A DNA stretch of 64,000 nt from Eubacteriales bacterium (GTDB lineage Bacteria > Bacillota > Clostridia > Lachnospirales > Lachnospiraceae): the NCBI GenBank assembly GCA_030524455.1, contig JAUNGT010000002.1, positions 7,089 to 71,088 of the forward strand, written 5' to 3'. The position numbers and the translations under genes were made by a program. Shown here one piece after another: positions 43,397-50,859 of this stretch. Positions within the stretch are counted from its first letter, which is position 1; every line of letters begins with the position of its first letter. The notes under the pieces were generated by a model. The model was not told the DNA's origin. It saw nothing but the letters and a program-made list of their open reading frames with translations, and did no database searches.

Positions 43397-43786
43397 TCAT
43401 TTAAACTCGCCGCTGTAGTATGGAACGATCAAATAATCTCCCGCCCGGATCTCGTCTGCATCCATCAGATGGTTCGTCTCCCGCACCTCCCTCACATAAG
43501 CCTCCAGCGACTCATAATGATGATCCGCATAGGTGTGGGCGATGGAGGTCAGCGTGTCGCCCGATCGGACCAGCACGCTGGTGAAATATTTGTAGGAGAC
43601 GGCGCGGGACTCCTCCTGTGCGCTGGATAAAAATCCAAAACCCAGTCCGGATAAAAGGACGGCCGAAAGGATCACAAAAGCCGTCATGCGCTGTCTTAGC
43701 TGCCGCTCCCGCAGGTATCTCTTGGCACAGGAACGTTCCTCAAAGCTGCCTCGATATCTCGTTTGAATGTCTCTTCTCTTTTCCAT
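43397..43786 (-). CDS. LysM-domain membrane protein, YneA-like
   Basis: A 129-residue protein with a basic cytoplasmic start, one helix (about residues 37-58, TAFVILSAVLLSGLGFGFL) and an external LysM-like domain (VRSGDTLTSIAHTYA ... DEIRAGDYLIVPYY). Size, layout and position opposite lexA behind SOS boxes match YneA, the SOS-induced inhibitor of cell division in Bacillus. The ATG at 43786 has AGGGGG upstream. Function is by analogy. Confidence 0.8.
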   Translation of the reverse strand: MEKRRDIQTRYRGSFEERSCAKRYLRERQLRQRMTAFVILSAVLLSGLGFGFLSSAQEESRAVSYKYFTSVLVRSGDTLTSIAHTYADHHYESLEAYVREVRETNHLMDADEIRAGDYLIVPYYSGEFK

Positions 43787-43813
43787 AATTGCCCCCTGTA
43801 GTAAACACACCCG

Positions 43814-43926
43814 CAAACATGTATTTGCGAACACATGTTGCGAACATTTGTTTCTTATGAGGCTCATTATAGCGAACATGTTTTCGAATGTCAAGAGCTC
43901 AGGGCAAAAAAACGAACATCTCTTCG
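43814..43926. promoter_or_regulatory. Array of five SOS (LexA) boxes
   Basis: Matches to the Gram-positive consensus CGAACRNRYGTTYG: CAAACATGTATTTG (43814-43827), CGAACACATGTTGC (43828-43841), CGAACATTTGTTTC (43841-43854), CGAACATGTTTTCG (43873-43886) and CGAACATCTCTTCG (43913-43926). Boxes 2 to 5 are close; box 1 is weaker. The first three touch each other. They serve the LysM gene on one side and lexA on the other. Confidence 0.83.
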
Positions 43927-43936
43927 GAATACACGT

Positions 43937-43965
43937 TTGCATTTTCCTATCCCATATGTTATACT
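43937..43965 (+). promoter_or_regulatory. Apparent lexA promoter
   Basis: TTGCAT (43937-43942), 17-base spacer, TATACT (43960-43965). It lies 11 bases after the last SOS box. The repeat element starts at 43967, so transcription would begin inside it. Confidence 0.62.
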
Positions 43966-43966
43966 G

Positions 43967-44155
43967 GTAACAGTTCAACCAGCCAGGAGTAACCGGCCAA
44001 AATCGTGCTCGCACGAATTTGGGCCGGCTGCTCCTGGCTGAGGGATCGCCCGATTATGAGCAGGAAACGGCGTTCCGCCTTATTCCACAGGGAGCTGCGT
44101 AGCGGCGGAAAGCGCGTTAGCGCGGCTTTGCGAATGGCGCGGGCTGAACTGTTAC
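43967..44155 (+). repeat. Inverted-end repeat, copy B
   Basis: A 189-base element with ends GTAACAGTTCA and TGAACTGTTAC (11-base perfect inverted repeat). Inside are a long hairpin (CAGCCAGGAG ... CTCCTGGCTG) and a GC-rich stretch (GGCGGAAAGCGCGTTAGCGCGGC). It is nearly identical to copy C apart from about 26 extra bases near 44060-44090. It occupies most of the space between the lexA promoter and gene. Confidence 0.85.
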
Positions 44156-44240
44156 TTATATTGAAAAAACGAATAGCTCGGCCCAACGCATTGCTGCTTT
44201 GCATGGCTTTTGCGGCGGGTAACAGGAAAGGGGACAGATT

Positions 44241-44861
44241 ATGGCACAGGGCAAGATCACTGCCAAGCAGCAGGAGATTCTGGATTATATTAAGGATGAG
44301 ATTTTGAAGAGAGGTTATCCGCCGGCGGTCCGGGAGATCTGCGAGGCGGTTCACTTAAAGTCCACCTCCTCTGTCCACTCTCACCTGGAGACGCTGGAGA
44401 AGAACGGCTTTATCCGCCGCGATCCCACCAAGCCCAGAGCGATCGAGATTATGGATGACAGCTTTCAGGTGCTGCGCACGGAGATGACAAGCCTTCCGGT
44501 GGTGGGCAATGTGGCTGCCGGACAGCCAATTTTTGCGGAGGAGAATATTGAGAGCTACCTGCCCATCCCGGCAGAAGCTGTTCCCGCAGGGGCGCCCTGC
44601 TTTGTGCTCAACGTGCGCGGAGATTCCATGGTCAACGCCGGTATTTTAAGCGGCGACCAGATCTTTGTGCAGAGCTGCCAGGACGCCCATAACGGAGAGA
44701 TTGTCGTCGCCCTGCTGGACGATTCCGCCACAGTCAAGACCTTCTATCGGGAGGGCGATCACATTCGTCTTCAGCCGGAGAATGATTCGATGGATCCCAT
44801 CATCGTAAAGGACTGTCAGATCATCGGCCGCGTATTCGGTATGATGCGGATTTTCCATTAA
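44241..44861 (+). CDS. lexA: LexA repressor
   Basis: A 206-residue SOS repressor and self-cleaving protease. The N-terminal winged helix (residues 5-70, ITAKQQEILDYI, PAVREICEAVHLKSTSSVHSHL) binds the boxes found upstream. The cleavage site is Ala93-Gly94 (NVAAGQP), and the catalytic pair is Ser129 (RGDSMV) and Lys166 (ATVKTF). RecA contact after DNA damage triggers cleavage. AGGAAAGGGG precedes the ATG. It is almost certainly autoregulated. Confidence 0.96.
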   Translation: MAQGKITAKQQEILDYIKDEILKRGYPPAVREICEAVHLKSTSSVHSHLETLEKNGFIRRDPTKPRAIEIMDDSFQVLRTEMTSLPVVGNVAAGQPIFAEENIESYLPIPAEAVPAGAPCFVLNVRGDSMVNAGILSGDQIFVQSCQDAHNGEIVVALLDDSATVKTFYREGDHIRLQPENDSMDPIIVKDCQIIGRVFGMMRIFH

Positions 44862-44893
44862 CGTTTGGTTTGCCAGGCTTCCCGCAGGCAATA

Positions 44894-45018
44894 TCGGATA
44901 GGGAAAGATCTTCTTCCCCTATCCGACACGATACCGCAGCCAGCTTGCAGCAAAGCTGTTCGCTGTCCGTTGCCCTGCAAATGGCTGCCCGTGCAAGCAC
45001 GGCAGCCGCTTGCAGGGC
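44894..45018. repeat. Cluster of hairpins between lexA and rsfS
   Basis: TCGGATAGGG (44894-44903) pairs with CCCTATCCGA (44917-44926), and GCCCTGCAA (44972-44980) pairs with TTGCAGGGC (45010-45018) enclosing a second stem, GGCTGCC and GGCAGCC. Neither is followed by a T-tract. No open reading frame is convincing in this 210-base gap. Confidence 0.6.
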
Positions 45019-45029
45019 GTATCGCACAG

Positions 45030-45066
45030 AAAGCCCGGACGGTATCGCTTGCCGTCCGGGCTTTTT
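45030..45066. terminator. Bidirectional terminator between lexA and rsfS
   Basis: AAAGCCCGGACGG (45030-45042) pairs with CCGTCCGGGCTTT (45052-45064) with TT beyond on the plus side; the stem begins with AAA so it also works on the minus strand after rsfS. Confidence 0.88.
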
Positions 45067-45071
45067 CGGGT

Positions 45072-45437
45072 TTATTTCTGCTCCTGCTGAAAGCTTTCCA
45101 CGTCGATTTGCTCGCCGTCCCTCCAGATCCGCTCCAAATCGTAGAACAGGCGGTTCTGTCGGTCAAAGAGATGCACGATCATGTCGCCGTAGTCCATCAG
45201 CACCCAGTTGCCGGTCTGATAGCCCTCGACGCTCTTTACATGGTAGCCGGCTTTTCCGAGCTGCTCCTCCACGTTGTCGGCCATGGCCTGCACCTGGTTT
45301 TTGCTGCCGCCGCTGGCAATCAGGAAATAGTCGGCCAGCACGGACACCTTGCTGATGTCGATCAGTGCGATATCCTCCGCCTTCTTATCCTCCATTGCGG
45401 CGATGGCCAGTCTGGTCATATTGGCTGCCTGTGTCAT
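45072..45437 (-). CDS. rsfS: Ribosome silencing factor RsfS
   Basis: A 121-residue RsfS/DUF143 protein that binds L14 on the large ribosomal subunit and blocks joining under starvation. Signature parts are ALIDISKVSVLADYFLIASG, GNWVLMDYGDMIVHLF (about residues 77-92) and YDLERIW at the end. The ATG overlaps the YqeK stop (ATGA). The nadD-yqeK-rsfS order is classic for Firmicutes. Confidence 0.94.
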   Translation of the reverse strand: MTQAANMTRLAIAAMEDKKAEDIALIDISKVSVLADYFLIASGGSKNQVQAMADNVEEQLGKAGYHVKSVEGYQTGNWVLMDYGDMIVHLFDRQNRLFYDLERIWRDGEQIDVESFQQEQK

Positions 45438-46015
45438 AGCTTCCCTCCGTCCTTGTAATAATCATAGGTTTTCTGCGTCATGGAGTCGATCTCCATATTT
45501 CCGCCCTTCAGATAGTCCAGCGTATCCTCCAGCGCCGTCACCAGCGCCCGGTCCAGATCCTCGAAAGCCAGCTTGCGAATCTGCGCAAGCCGCGGCGCCT
45601 GGCGCCGTCCCGGCTCGATATAATCCGCCACCCAGATAATCTTCTCCAGCAAAGACATGCCGGGCCTGCCGGTCGTGTGATTCAAAATGGCATTGATCAC
45701 ATCGCGGTCCGTCACGCCGTATTTTTTCATCGCCAGAAAGCTCCCCACCTTTGCATGCAGCAAAAAGGGATTTTTTGCCTCCGCCGGGCTGATTGCGATG
45801 TTGTGCTTTTCACAGATGGAAATCCGTTTCTCATTGCTCAGGCACTTGGCGCAGTCATGCAGCATCCCCGCCAGCAGTGCATTGTTGACGTCAGCCCCGT
45901 AACGCATCGCCAGGGCTGCCGCCGTGTAGGCCACGCCCAGCGTATGCTCGTATCGCCTGTGATCCAGCGTCTTCTCCATGGATCTGCGAATCTTTCTCAT
46001 ATCCGGCTCTTTCAT
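45434..46015 (-). CDS. yqeK: YqeK-type HD-domain Ap4A hydrolase
   Basis: A 193-residue HD-domain protein that splits diadenosine tetraphosphate symmetrically into ADP. The metal-binding residues are in RYEHTLGV (His), LLAGMLHDCAKC (His-Asp) and the later KVGSFLA and HTTGRPGM. The ATG at 46015 shares its A with the NadD stop TGA. Standard length and neighbours. Confidence 0.91.
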   Translation of the reverse strand: MKEPDMRKIRRSMEKTLDHRRYEHTLGVAYTAAALAMRYGADVNNALLAGMLHDCAKCLSNEKRISICEKHNIAISPAEAKNPFLLHAKVGSFLAMKKYGVTDRDVINAILNHTTGRPGMSLLEKIIWVADYIEPGRRQAPRLAQIRKLAFEDLDRALVTALEDTLDYLKGGNMEIDSMTQKTYDYYKDGGKL

Positions 46016-46653
46016 CAAACGATCTCCTTTCCGTCGGACGGCAAAACATTTTCTTCCCGATAACAGCCGTTCTCCTCCAAAAAAATCCTCACCTTCTCCG
46101 GAACCAGGTAGCGGACGGACATCCCCTCCCGCAGCCGCCTGCGGATTTCCGTGGCGGAAATCCCGATCTCCAGGGAGGGCAAAAAGCGGATGTCCGCGCT
46201 GTATTTGTCCGCCAGGCGGCGCGCCTGTTCTTCCAGCTGCTCATCCGCACAGTCCCGCACGGCGGCCACGGTAACGCAGCCCGCAAAAATCGCCTCCGGC
46301 CGGTACCAGCTCTCCATATGAAACAGCGTGTCCGCTCCCACAATATAATAAAACCGGCAGTCGGGATACTCTGCATGGAGCGCCTCCAGCGTGTCGCAGG
46401 TGTAGGAATTGCCCTGCCGCTTCACCTCGAGATCCAACACCCGAAAGCAGGGATTGTCCCCCACCGCCAGGGCGGCCATGGCAAGGCGCTCCCTGCCGGG
46501 CAAAATGCAGGAAAGCTCCTTCATATAGGAACAGCCGCTGGGGATCAGCCAGACCTCCTCCAGCCCGTAAAAGCTCCTGGCCGTCTCCGCAAGAATCAGG
46601 TGCCCGTTATGAATCGGGTTGAAGGTTCCGCCCAAAATGCCTATTTTTCTCAT
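46015..46653 (-). CDS. nadD: Nicotinate-nucleotide adenylyltransferase
   Basis: A 212-residue enzyme that joins nicotinate mononucleotide with ATP in NAD synthesis. Nucleotidyltransferase motifs are GILGGTFNPIHNGHL (residues 4-18, with HNGH) and ISATEIRRRL near residue 176. It is cotranscribed with yqeK and rsfS and follows yhbY. Confidence 0.95.
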   Translation of the reverse strand: MRKIGILGGTFNPIHNGHLILAETARSFYGLEEVWLIPSGCSYMKELSCILPGRERLAMAALAVGDNPCFRVLDLEVKRQGNSYTCDTLEALHAEYPDCRFYYIVGADTLFHMESWYRPEAIFAGCVTVAAVRDCADEQLEEQARRLADKYSADIRFLPSLEIGISATEIRRRLREGMSVRYLVPEKVRIFLEENGCYREENVLPSDGKEIV

Positions 46654-46662
46654 TTTGACCTC

Positions 46663-46962
46663 TCACCTGGGAAGCTCGATCTTTTTGTGGTCCTTACTTT
46701 CCTTATATAAAACAATTCGCTTGCCGATCACCTGCACCACCGTAGAATGTGTGCGCTCCGCGACAATTTCCGCAATTTCCCTGGGATTGTCGAAGCAGTT
46801 TTTGAGCACGGCGATCTTGATCAGCTCTCTGGTATTGAAGGCTTCCCCGATGGCCGCCGTCCCCTCCGGCGTCAGACTGGATTTGCCGATCTGAAAAATC
46901 GGCTCCAGGCTGCTGGCAAGCTTCATCAGGTATGCCCGCTGTTTACTGGTCAGTTCTTTCAT
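46663..46962 (-). CDS. yhbY: YhbY-type CRM-domain RNA-binding protein
   Basis: A 99-residue single CRM-domain protein with the family pattern LTSKQRAYLMKLASSLEPIFQIGKSSLT and VLKNCFDNPREIAE. Such proteins associate with pre-50S ribosomal particles. AAAGGAG precedes the ATG. It sits between obg and nadD as usual. Confidence 0.93.
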   Translation of the reverse strand: MKELTSKQRAYLMKLASSLEPIFQIGKSSLTPEGTAAIGEAFNTRELIKIAVLKNCFDNPREIAEIVAERTHSTVVQVIGKRIVLYKESKDHKKIELPR

Positions 46963-46973
46963 GACTTGCTCCT

Positions 46974-48263
46974 TTATTTGTAATAGTCAAAGCGCAGCCC
47001 GTACATGCGGACCGTATCGCCCTCCTGGATCCCGGCCTCCTCCAGTTTGTCCAGGATGCCCGCATCCTTCAAAAAGCCCTGGAAGAAGGCAAAGCCCTTC
47101 TCGGATTCCAGATTCGTATAGCCAAGCATCTTCTCGATGCGGGGCCCCTCCACCACATACTCCTGCTCCAGCTCGTCGTACTCGACGGTGAAGGGTTCGT
47201 CCGAAAGGGCGAGCATCTGTTCCGGGTAATATTCCGTCTCAAATACGGTGGGCTTTTCATCCAGCTGATCCAACATCGTGCGGACATGATACAAAAGCTC
47301 CTTCAGCCCCTGTCCGCTGACCGCCGAGATCGCAAAGACACGGATGCCCTCAGGCTCAAATTCCTCCTTCAGCCGCTTCACCGGGGAATCCTCCGGATCG
47401 TAAATCGCATCCACCTTGTTGGCCGCGATCACCTGAGGCTTTTTGGCGAGCTCCCCGCTGTACTTTGCAAGCTCCCCGTTGATGGCGTAGACATCCGCCA
47501 CCGGATCCCGTCCCTCTGTACCGGCCGCGTCCACCACATGGATAATCACCTTGGTCCGCTCGATATGGCGCAGAAATTCATGGCCCAGCCCAACGCCCTC
47601 GGAGGCGCCCTCGATCAGTCCGGGAATATCCGCAATCACAAAGCTCTTCATGCCGGGCAGCTCCGCCACGCCCAGATGCGGGTTCAGGGTCGTAAAGTGA
47701 TAGTTGGCGATTTTGGGACGGGCGTTCGACACATGGGAAAGCAGGGTGGATTTTCCCACGTTCGGGAAGCCCACCAGACCGACGTCCGCGATCACCTTAA
47801 GCTCCAGCAAAAGCTCCAGCTCCTGCGCCGGCTGTCCGGGCTGGGCATACTTGGGGGCCTGCATGGTGCTGGTGGCGTAATGCTGATTGCCGTTTCCGCC
47901 TTTTCCTCCCTTTAAGAGGATCACGCGGCGGTTATCGCCGGACATATCCACGATCACCTTGCCGGAATGAAACTCCCGGATCACCGTGCCCTCGGGCACC
48001 TTGATCACAATATCGTCTCCGTCTTTCCCGCGGCAGTTTTTCTTACCGCCCTCCTGTCCGTCCCCCGCCTTATATTTCCCCACATGCCTAAAATCCGTGA
48101 GCGTATTTAAGCCCTCGTCCACCTGGAAGATCACGTCGCCGCCCCTTCCTCCGTCGCCGCCGTCCGGGCCGCCCGCAGGCACATATTTTTCCCGCCGGAA
48201 GGACACATGGCCGTCGCCGCCCTTACCGCTTCTCACATATATCTTCGCTCTGTCTGCAAACAT
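46974..48263 (-). CDS. obg: GTPase Obg
   Basis: A 429-residue ribosome-assembly GTPase. The glycine-rich Obg domain (residues 1-158, SGKGGDGHVSFRREKY, GGDGGRGGDV) is followed by the GTPase core with P-loop GFPNVGKSTLL, ADIPGLIEGASEG and NKVDAI, and a C-terminal OCT domain (about 345-425). The ATG at 48263 is chosen from AGGAG upstream; an in-frame start further out is less likely. Confidence 0.96.
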   Translation of the reverse strand: MFADRAKIYVRSGKGGDGHVSFRREKYVPAGGPDGGDGGRGGDVIFQVDEGLNTLTDFRHVGKYKAGDGQEGGKKNCRGKDGDDIVIKVPEGTVIREFHSGKVIVDMSGDNRRVILLKGGKGGNGNQHYATSTMQAPKYAQPGQPAQELELLLELKVIADVGLVGFPNVGKSTLLSHVSNARPKIANYHFTTLNPHLGVAELPGMKSFVIADIPGLIEGASEGVGLGHEFLRHIERTKVIIHVVDAAGTEGRDPVADVYAINGELAKYSGELAKKPQVIAANKVDAIYDPEDSPVKRLKEEFEPEGIRVFAISAVSGQGLKELLYHVRTMLDQLDEKPTVFETEYYPEQMLALSDEPFTVEYDELEQEYVVEGPRIEKMLGYTNLESEKGFAFFQGFLKDAGILDKLEEAGIQEGDTVRMYGLRFDYYK

Positions 48264-48282
48264 GCCTTTTCTCCTGATTTCT

Positions 48283-48316
48283 AAAAAGAGCCCCAAACCT
48301 TTGCGTCTGGGGCCCT
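48283..48316 (-). terminator. Terminator or attenuator between rpmA and obg
   Basis: On the minus strand GAGGGCCCCAGAC and GTTTGGGGCTC form a stem followed by TTTTT. It would end part of the rplU-prp-rpmA transcript before obg. Confidence 0.8.
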
Positions 48317-48332
48317 CACAAGTCAATACGTC

Positions 48333-48617
48333 TTACTGCTCTACCGGATATACGGAAGCCTGCTTTTTGTCTCTTCCTTTTCTCTCAAACTTCAGCACGC
48401 CGTCCACCTTTGCGAACAGGGTATCGTCTCCGCCGATGCCTACGTTCACGCCGGGATGGATCTTCGTTCCGCGCTGTCTGTAGAGGATGTTGCCAGCCTT
48501 TACAAACTGTCCGTCAGCTCTCTTTGCGCCAAGACGCTTGGATTCGGAATCACGGCCGTTCTTGGTGGAGCCCACGCCCTTCTTATGAGCAAAAAACTGA
48601 AGGTTCATATTGAACAT
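48333..48617 (-). CDS. rpmA: 50S ribosomal protein L27
   Basis: A 94-residue protein that lies near the peptidyl-transfer centre. Its start [22 protein letters not shown] contains the Firmicutes N-terminal extension that must be cut after LQFF to expose AHKKG. The protease thought to do this (Prp) is encoded immediately upstream. GGAGGTG precedes the ATG. Confidence 0.97.
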   Translation of the reverse strand: MFNMNLQFFAHKKGVGSTKNGRDSESKRLGAKRADGQFVKAGNILYRQRGTKIHPGVNVGIGGDDTLFAKVDGVLKFERKGRDKKQASVYPVEQ

Positions 48618-48620
48618 TTG

Positions 48621-48947
48621 TTACACCTCCTCGAATTTCAGTCTCAGGTATTTCTTCCCGTACTGCTTTTCAATGTCTGTAAGACCGAGAACCATCGTAT
48701 CCAGGAGAAGCTTCGTCCTGTCGTTTACCGGATCCGGGAAGGAAACGTCGATCACTCCGTCCTCCTCTCCCATGACCGCCTCCATGCGCTGGGAGGCATA
48801 CGCCTCAATCGCATTCATGGTGTTGATCACCAGGACGGACACCGCCGCACAGACGATATCGGAGCCGCTGTCTGCGTATCCGGCATGTCCCGTGCAGGTA
48901 AATCCCCTGTAGTCGTCTCTCGTCTTACGAATCAGAATCGTCGTCAT
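48621..48947 (-). CDS. prp: Ribosomal-processing cysteine protease Prp
   Basis: A 108-residue YsxB/Prp protein. The catalytic His and Cys lie in FTCTGHAGYADSGSDIVCAAVSVL (His22 and Cys34 by count). It removes the N-terminal extension of L27. It is placed between rplU and rpmA as in other Firmicutes. The ribosome site is weak. Confidence 0.94.
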   Translation of the reverse strand: MTTILIRKTRDDYRGFTCTGHAGYADSGSDIVCAAVSVLVINTMNAIEAYASQRMEAVMGEEDGVIDVSFPDPVNDRTKLLLDTMVLGLTDIEKQYGKKYLRLKFEEV

Positions 48948-48966
48948 AAAAACACACTGCAGAAAA

Positions 48967-49272
48967 TTACGCGTTGATTTTCTCGATCTTTACCTGCGTG
49001 TATGCTTGTCTGTGACCATTCTTCTTGTGGTAACCGGTCTTTCTCTTATACTTGTAAACGATGACCTTCTTCCCTCTGCCCTCGCCTACTACGGTAGCGG
49101 TTACGGTCGCGTTGGCCACATCAGCGCCAACCTTTAAACCGTCGTTGCTCACCGCGATTACCTGGTCGAATGTAACAGTCGCGCCGGCCTCTGCGCCCAG
49201 CTTCTCAACCTTCAGAACATCGCCCTCAGCCACCTTGTACTGTTTGCCACCTGTTGCAATAATTGCGTACAT
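48967..49272 (-). CDS. rplU: 50S ribosomal protein L21
   Basis: A 101-residue protein with the family start [20 protein letters not shown] and end [28 protein letters not shown] precedes the ATG. It opens the rplU-prp-rpmA operon. Confidence 0.97.
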   Translation of the reverse strand: MYAIIATGGKQYKVAEGDVLKVEKLGAEAGATVTFDQVIAVSNDGLKVGADVANATVTATVVGEGRGKKVIVYKYKRKTGYHKKNGHRQAYTQVKIEKINA

Positions 49273-49276
49273 CTAG

Positions 49277-49370
49277 GACACCTCCTGTCAAGCGTTAAAA
49301 TAAATTAACGTTACTCGCTAACTTCGGTGACGCCAAAACGGCGCGCTTTTACCTCGTTATGCGGCATACT
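49277..49370 (-). ncRNA. Probable L21 leader (autoregulatory mRNA structure)
   Basis: About 95 untranslated bases between the rplU promoter and ribosome site with short stems (for example GCGCGCC..GGCGT region and GTTAACG-like pairs). A structured L21 leader is known for Firmicutes. Assignment is by position; I could not fold it against the family model. Confidence 0.45.
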
Positions 49371-49375
49371 CATAA

Positions 49376-49404
49376 AATATACCATCCAAAATCCCGTTTG
49401 TCAA
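49376..49404 (-). promoter_or_regulatory. Strong promoter of rplU
   Basis: On the minus strand TTGACA (complement of 49399-49404), 17-base spacer, TATATT (complement of 49376-49381). It shares bases with the terminator of the preceding gene. Confidence 0.85.
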
Positions 49405-49409
49405 CGGGA
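49388..49409 (-). terminator. Terminator of the lspA-rlu operon overlapping the rplU -35 box
   Basis: On the minus strand TCCCGTT (complement of 49403-49409) pairs with AACGGGA (complement of 49392-49398) around GACA, then TTTT. Only three bases separate it from the synthase stop. Confidence 0.75.
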
Positions 49410-49412
49410 ATA

Positions 49413-50348
49413 TCACAGTTTTTCCAACAATTTTTGAAAATATCCCGGCAGGGGGGCGCAGGTCTCCACATACTCCCCCGTGGAGGGATGGACAAAGCCC
49501 AGGATCATGGCGTGCAGCGTCTGGCCCTCCAGGCCCGGAACGGGGCATTTGCGCGGCCCGTAAACGCTGTCTCCCAAAAGCGGATGACCGATGGAGGCCA
49601 TATGCACCCGGATCTGGTGCGTCCGCCCGGTCTCCAGCCGGCACTCGATATAGCTAAAGCCCTGAAAGCGCTGCAGCACCCGGTAGTGCGTCACAGCCTC
49701 CTTCCCGTGCGTACGGTTTACAGCCATTTTCTTGCGGTCTGAAGGGTCTCTGCCGATGGGGGCGTCCACCGTCCCCTCCTCTTGTGCCGGCACGCCGTGG
49801 ACAATGGCGCGGTAGCGGCGCACAATCGTATGCCCGGCCAGCTGCTCCGCGATACAGCGGTGGGCCGCATCGTTTTTGCAGACCAGCACGCTGCCAGTAG
49901 TGTCCTTGTCGATACGGTGCACGATACCGGGGCGCAGCACCCCGTTGATGCCGGAAAGCTGTCCCTTACAGTGGAACAACACCGCATTTACCAGCGTGCC
50001 GCTGTAATGCCCCGCTGCGGGATGCACCACCATCCCCTTTGGTTTATTGACGACCAGCACGTCGTCGTCCTCATAGAGAATGTCCAGCGGGATATCCTCC
50101 GCTTCGATGTCCGGTTCCTGCGCCCTCAAAAGCCAGAGGCACAGATCGTCCCCGGCCTGCACCGGACTGCTTGCCCTGCAGGGCCCGCCGTTTAGCGTCA
50201 CCAGGCCCTCCCGGATCATTTTCTGGATAAAAGAACGGGACAGGGAGTCCATCAGCCCGGCAATACACTTGTCCAGGCGGCCCTCCTGTCCCTCCTCAAG
50301 CCGGAACCGAACCAGCTCCAGCCCTTCCCTGTCTGTCTGCGCCATCAT
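49413..50348 (-). CDS. RluA-family 23S rRNA pseudouridine synthase
   Basis: A 311-residue enzyme of the RluA/RluD family. An S4 domain (about residues 15-75) precedes the catalytic domain with Asp in GIVHRIDKDTTG (motif II, about 135-146) and LETGRTHQIRVHMA. Members modify 23S rRNA. The ATG overlaps the lspA stop. The gene order lspA-rluD-like is typical of Firmicutes. Confidence 0.93.
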   Translation of the reverse strand: MMAQTDREGLELVRFRLEEGQEGRLDKCIAGLMDSLSRSFIQKMIREGLVTLNGGPCRASSPVQAGDDLCLWLLRAQEPDIEAEDIPLDILYEDDDVLVVNKPKGMVVHPAAGHYSGTLVNAVLFHCKGQLSGINGVLRPGIVHRIDKDTTGSVLVCKNDAAHRCIAEQLAGHTIVRRYRAIVHGVPAQEEGTVDAPIGRDPSDRKKMAVNRTHGKEAVTHYRVLQRFQGFSYIECRLETGRTHQIRVHMASIGHPLLGDSVYGPRKCPVPGLEGQTLHAMILGFVHPSTGEYVETCAPLPGYFQKLLEKL

Positions 50349-50857
50349 CTTCCTCTCAGCTTCAAAAAATCAAAATCCGACTCCCGGTAGCGGCCAAAGA
50401 AAACAAGAAGCAGCCCCGCCGCGCACACGAGGGTCACATACATATCCGCCACATTGAAGATCGGAAAATCAATCAGGCTGATATAAATAAAATCGATCAC
50501 GTAATTCAGCCGCACCCGGTCGATCAGGTTGCCCAGCGCGCCGGCCATCAGGATCCCGCCCAGCACATGCAGCAGGGTGTATTTGCGGCCTGCAGGCATC
50601 CGCCAGAGCGCATAAAGGCAAAAGGCCAGGATCAGGCAGGTGATCACCACAAAGAAAAGCTTCTGATCCTGCAAAATCCCGAAGGCCGCCCCGCGGTTTT
50701 CCAGATAGCGCAGCTCCAGCACGCCCGGGATCAGCCCGACAGGCGGCCTGTCCTTTAAGAAAAGCACCGCCAGCCGCTTGGTTCCCTGGTCCAGGAGGAT
50801 ACCGGCCAGCGCAATCAAAAGATCTGCGAAAAACATCCGTTTTGTCTTTCTGTCCAT
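50345..50857 (-). CDS. lspA: Lipoprotein signal peptidase
   Basis: A 170-residue four-helix membrane aspartic protease that removes the signal of prolipoproteins. Catalytic Asp residues are in GNLIDRVRL (about residue 113) and FNVADMYV (about 137); the conserved NRGAAFG is present at about 54-60. It would process the lipoproteins seen elsewhere in this window. Confidence 0.95.
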   Translation of the reverse strand: MDRKTKRMFFADLLIALAGILLDQGTKRLAVLFLKDRPPVGLIPGVLELRYLENRGAAFGILQDQKLFFVVITCLILAFCLYALWRMPAGRKYTLLHVLGGILMAGALGNLIDRVRLNYVIDFIYISLIDFPIFNVADMYVTLVCAAGLLLVFFGRYRESDFDFLKLRGR

Positions 50858-50859
50858 CC

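Noticed and set aside
44056..44307. A conserved ATGAGC with a purine-rich stretch upstream in all three repeat copies, suggesting a repeat-encoded peptide
   Set aside because: Copies B and C read their shared sequence in different frames after the start, and copy C stops after 24 codons, so no peptide is conserved.
48283..48316. Possible riboswitch before obg
   Set aside because: The structure is a simple hairpin with a T-tract directly after the rpmA stop, which is explained by a terminator.
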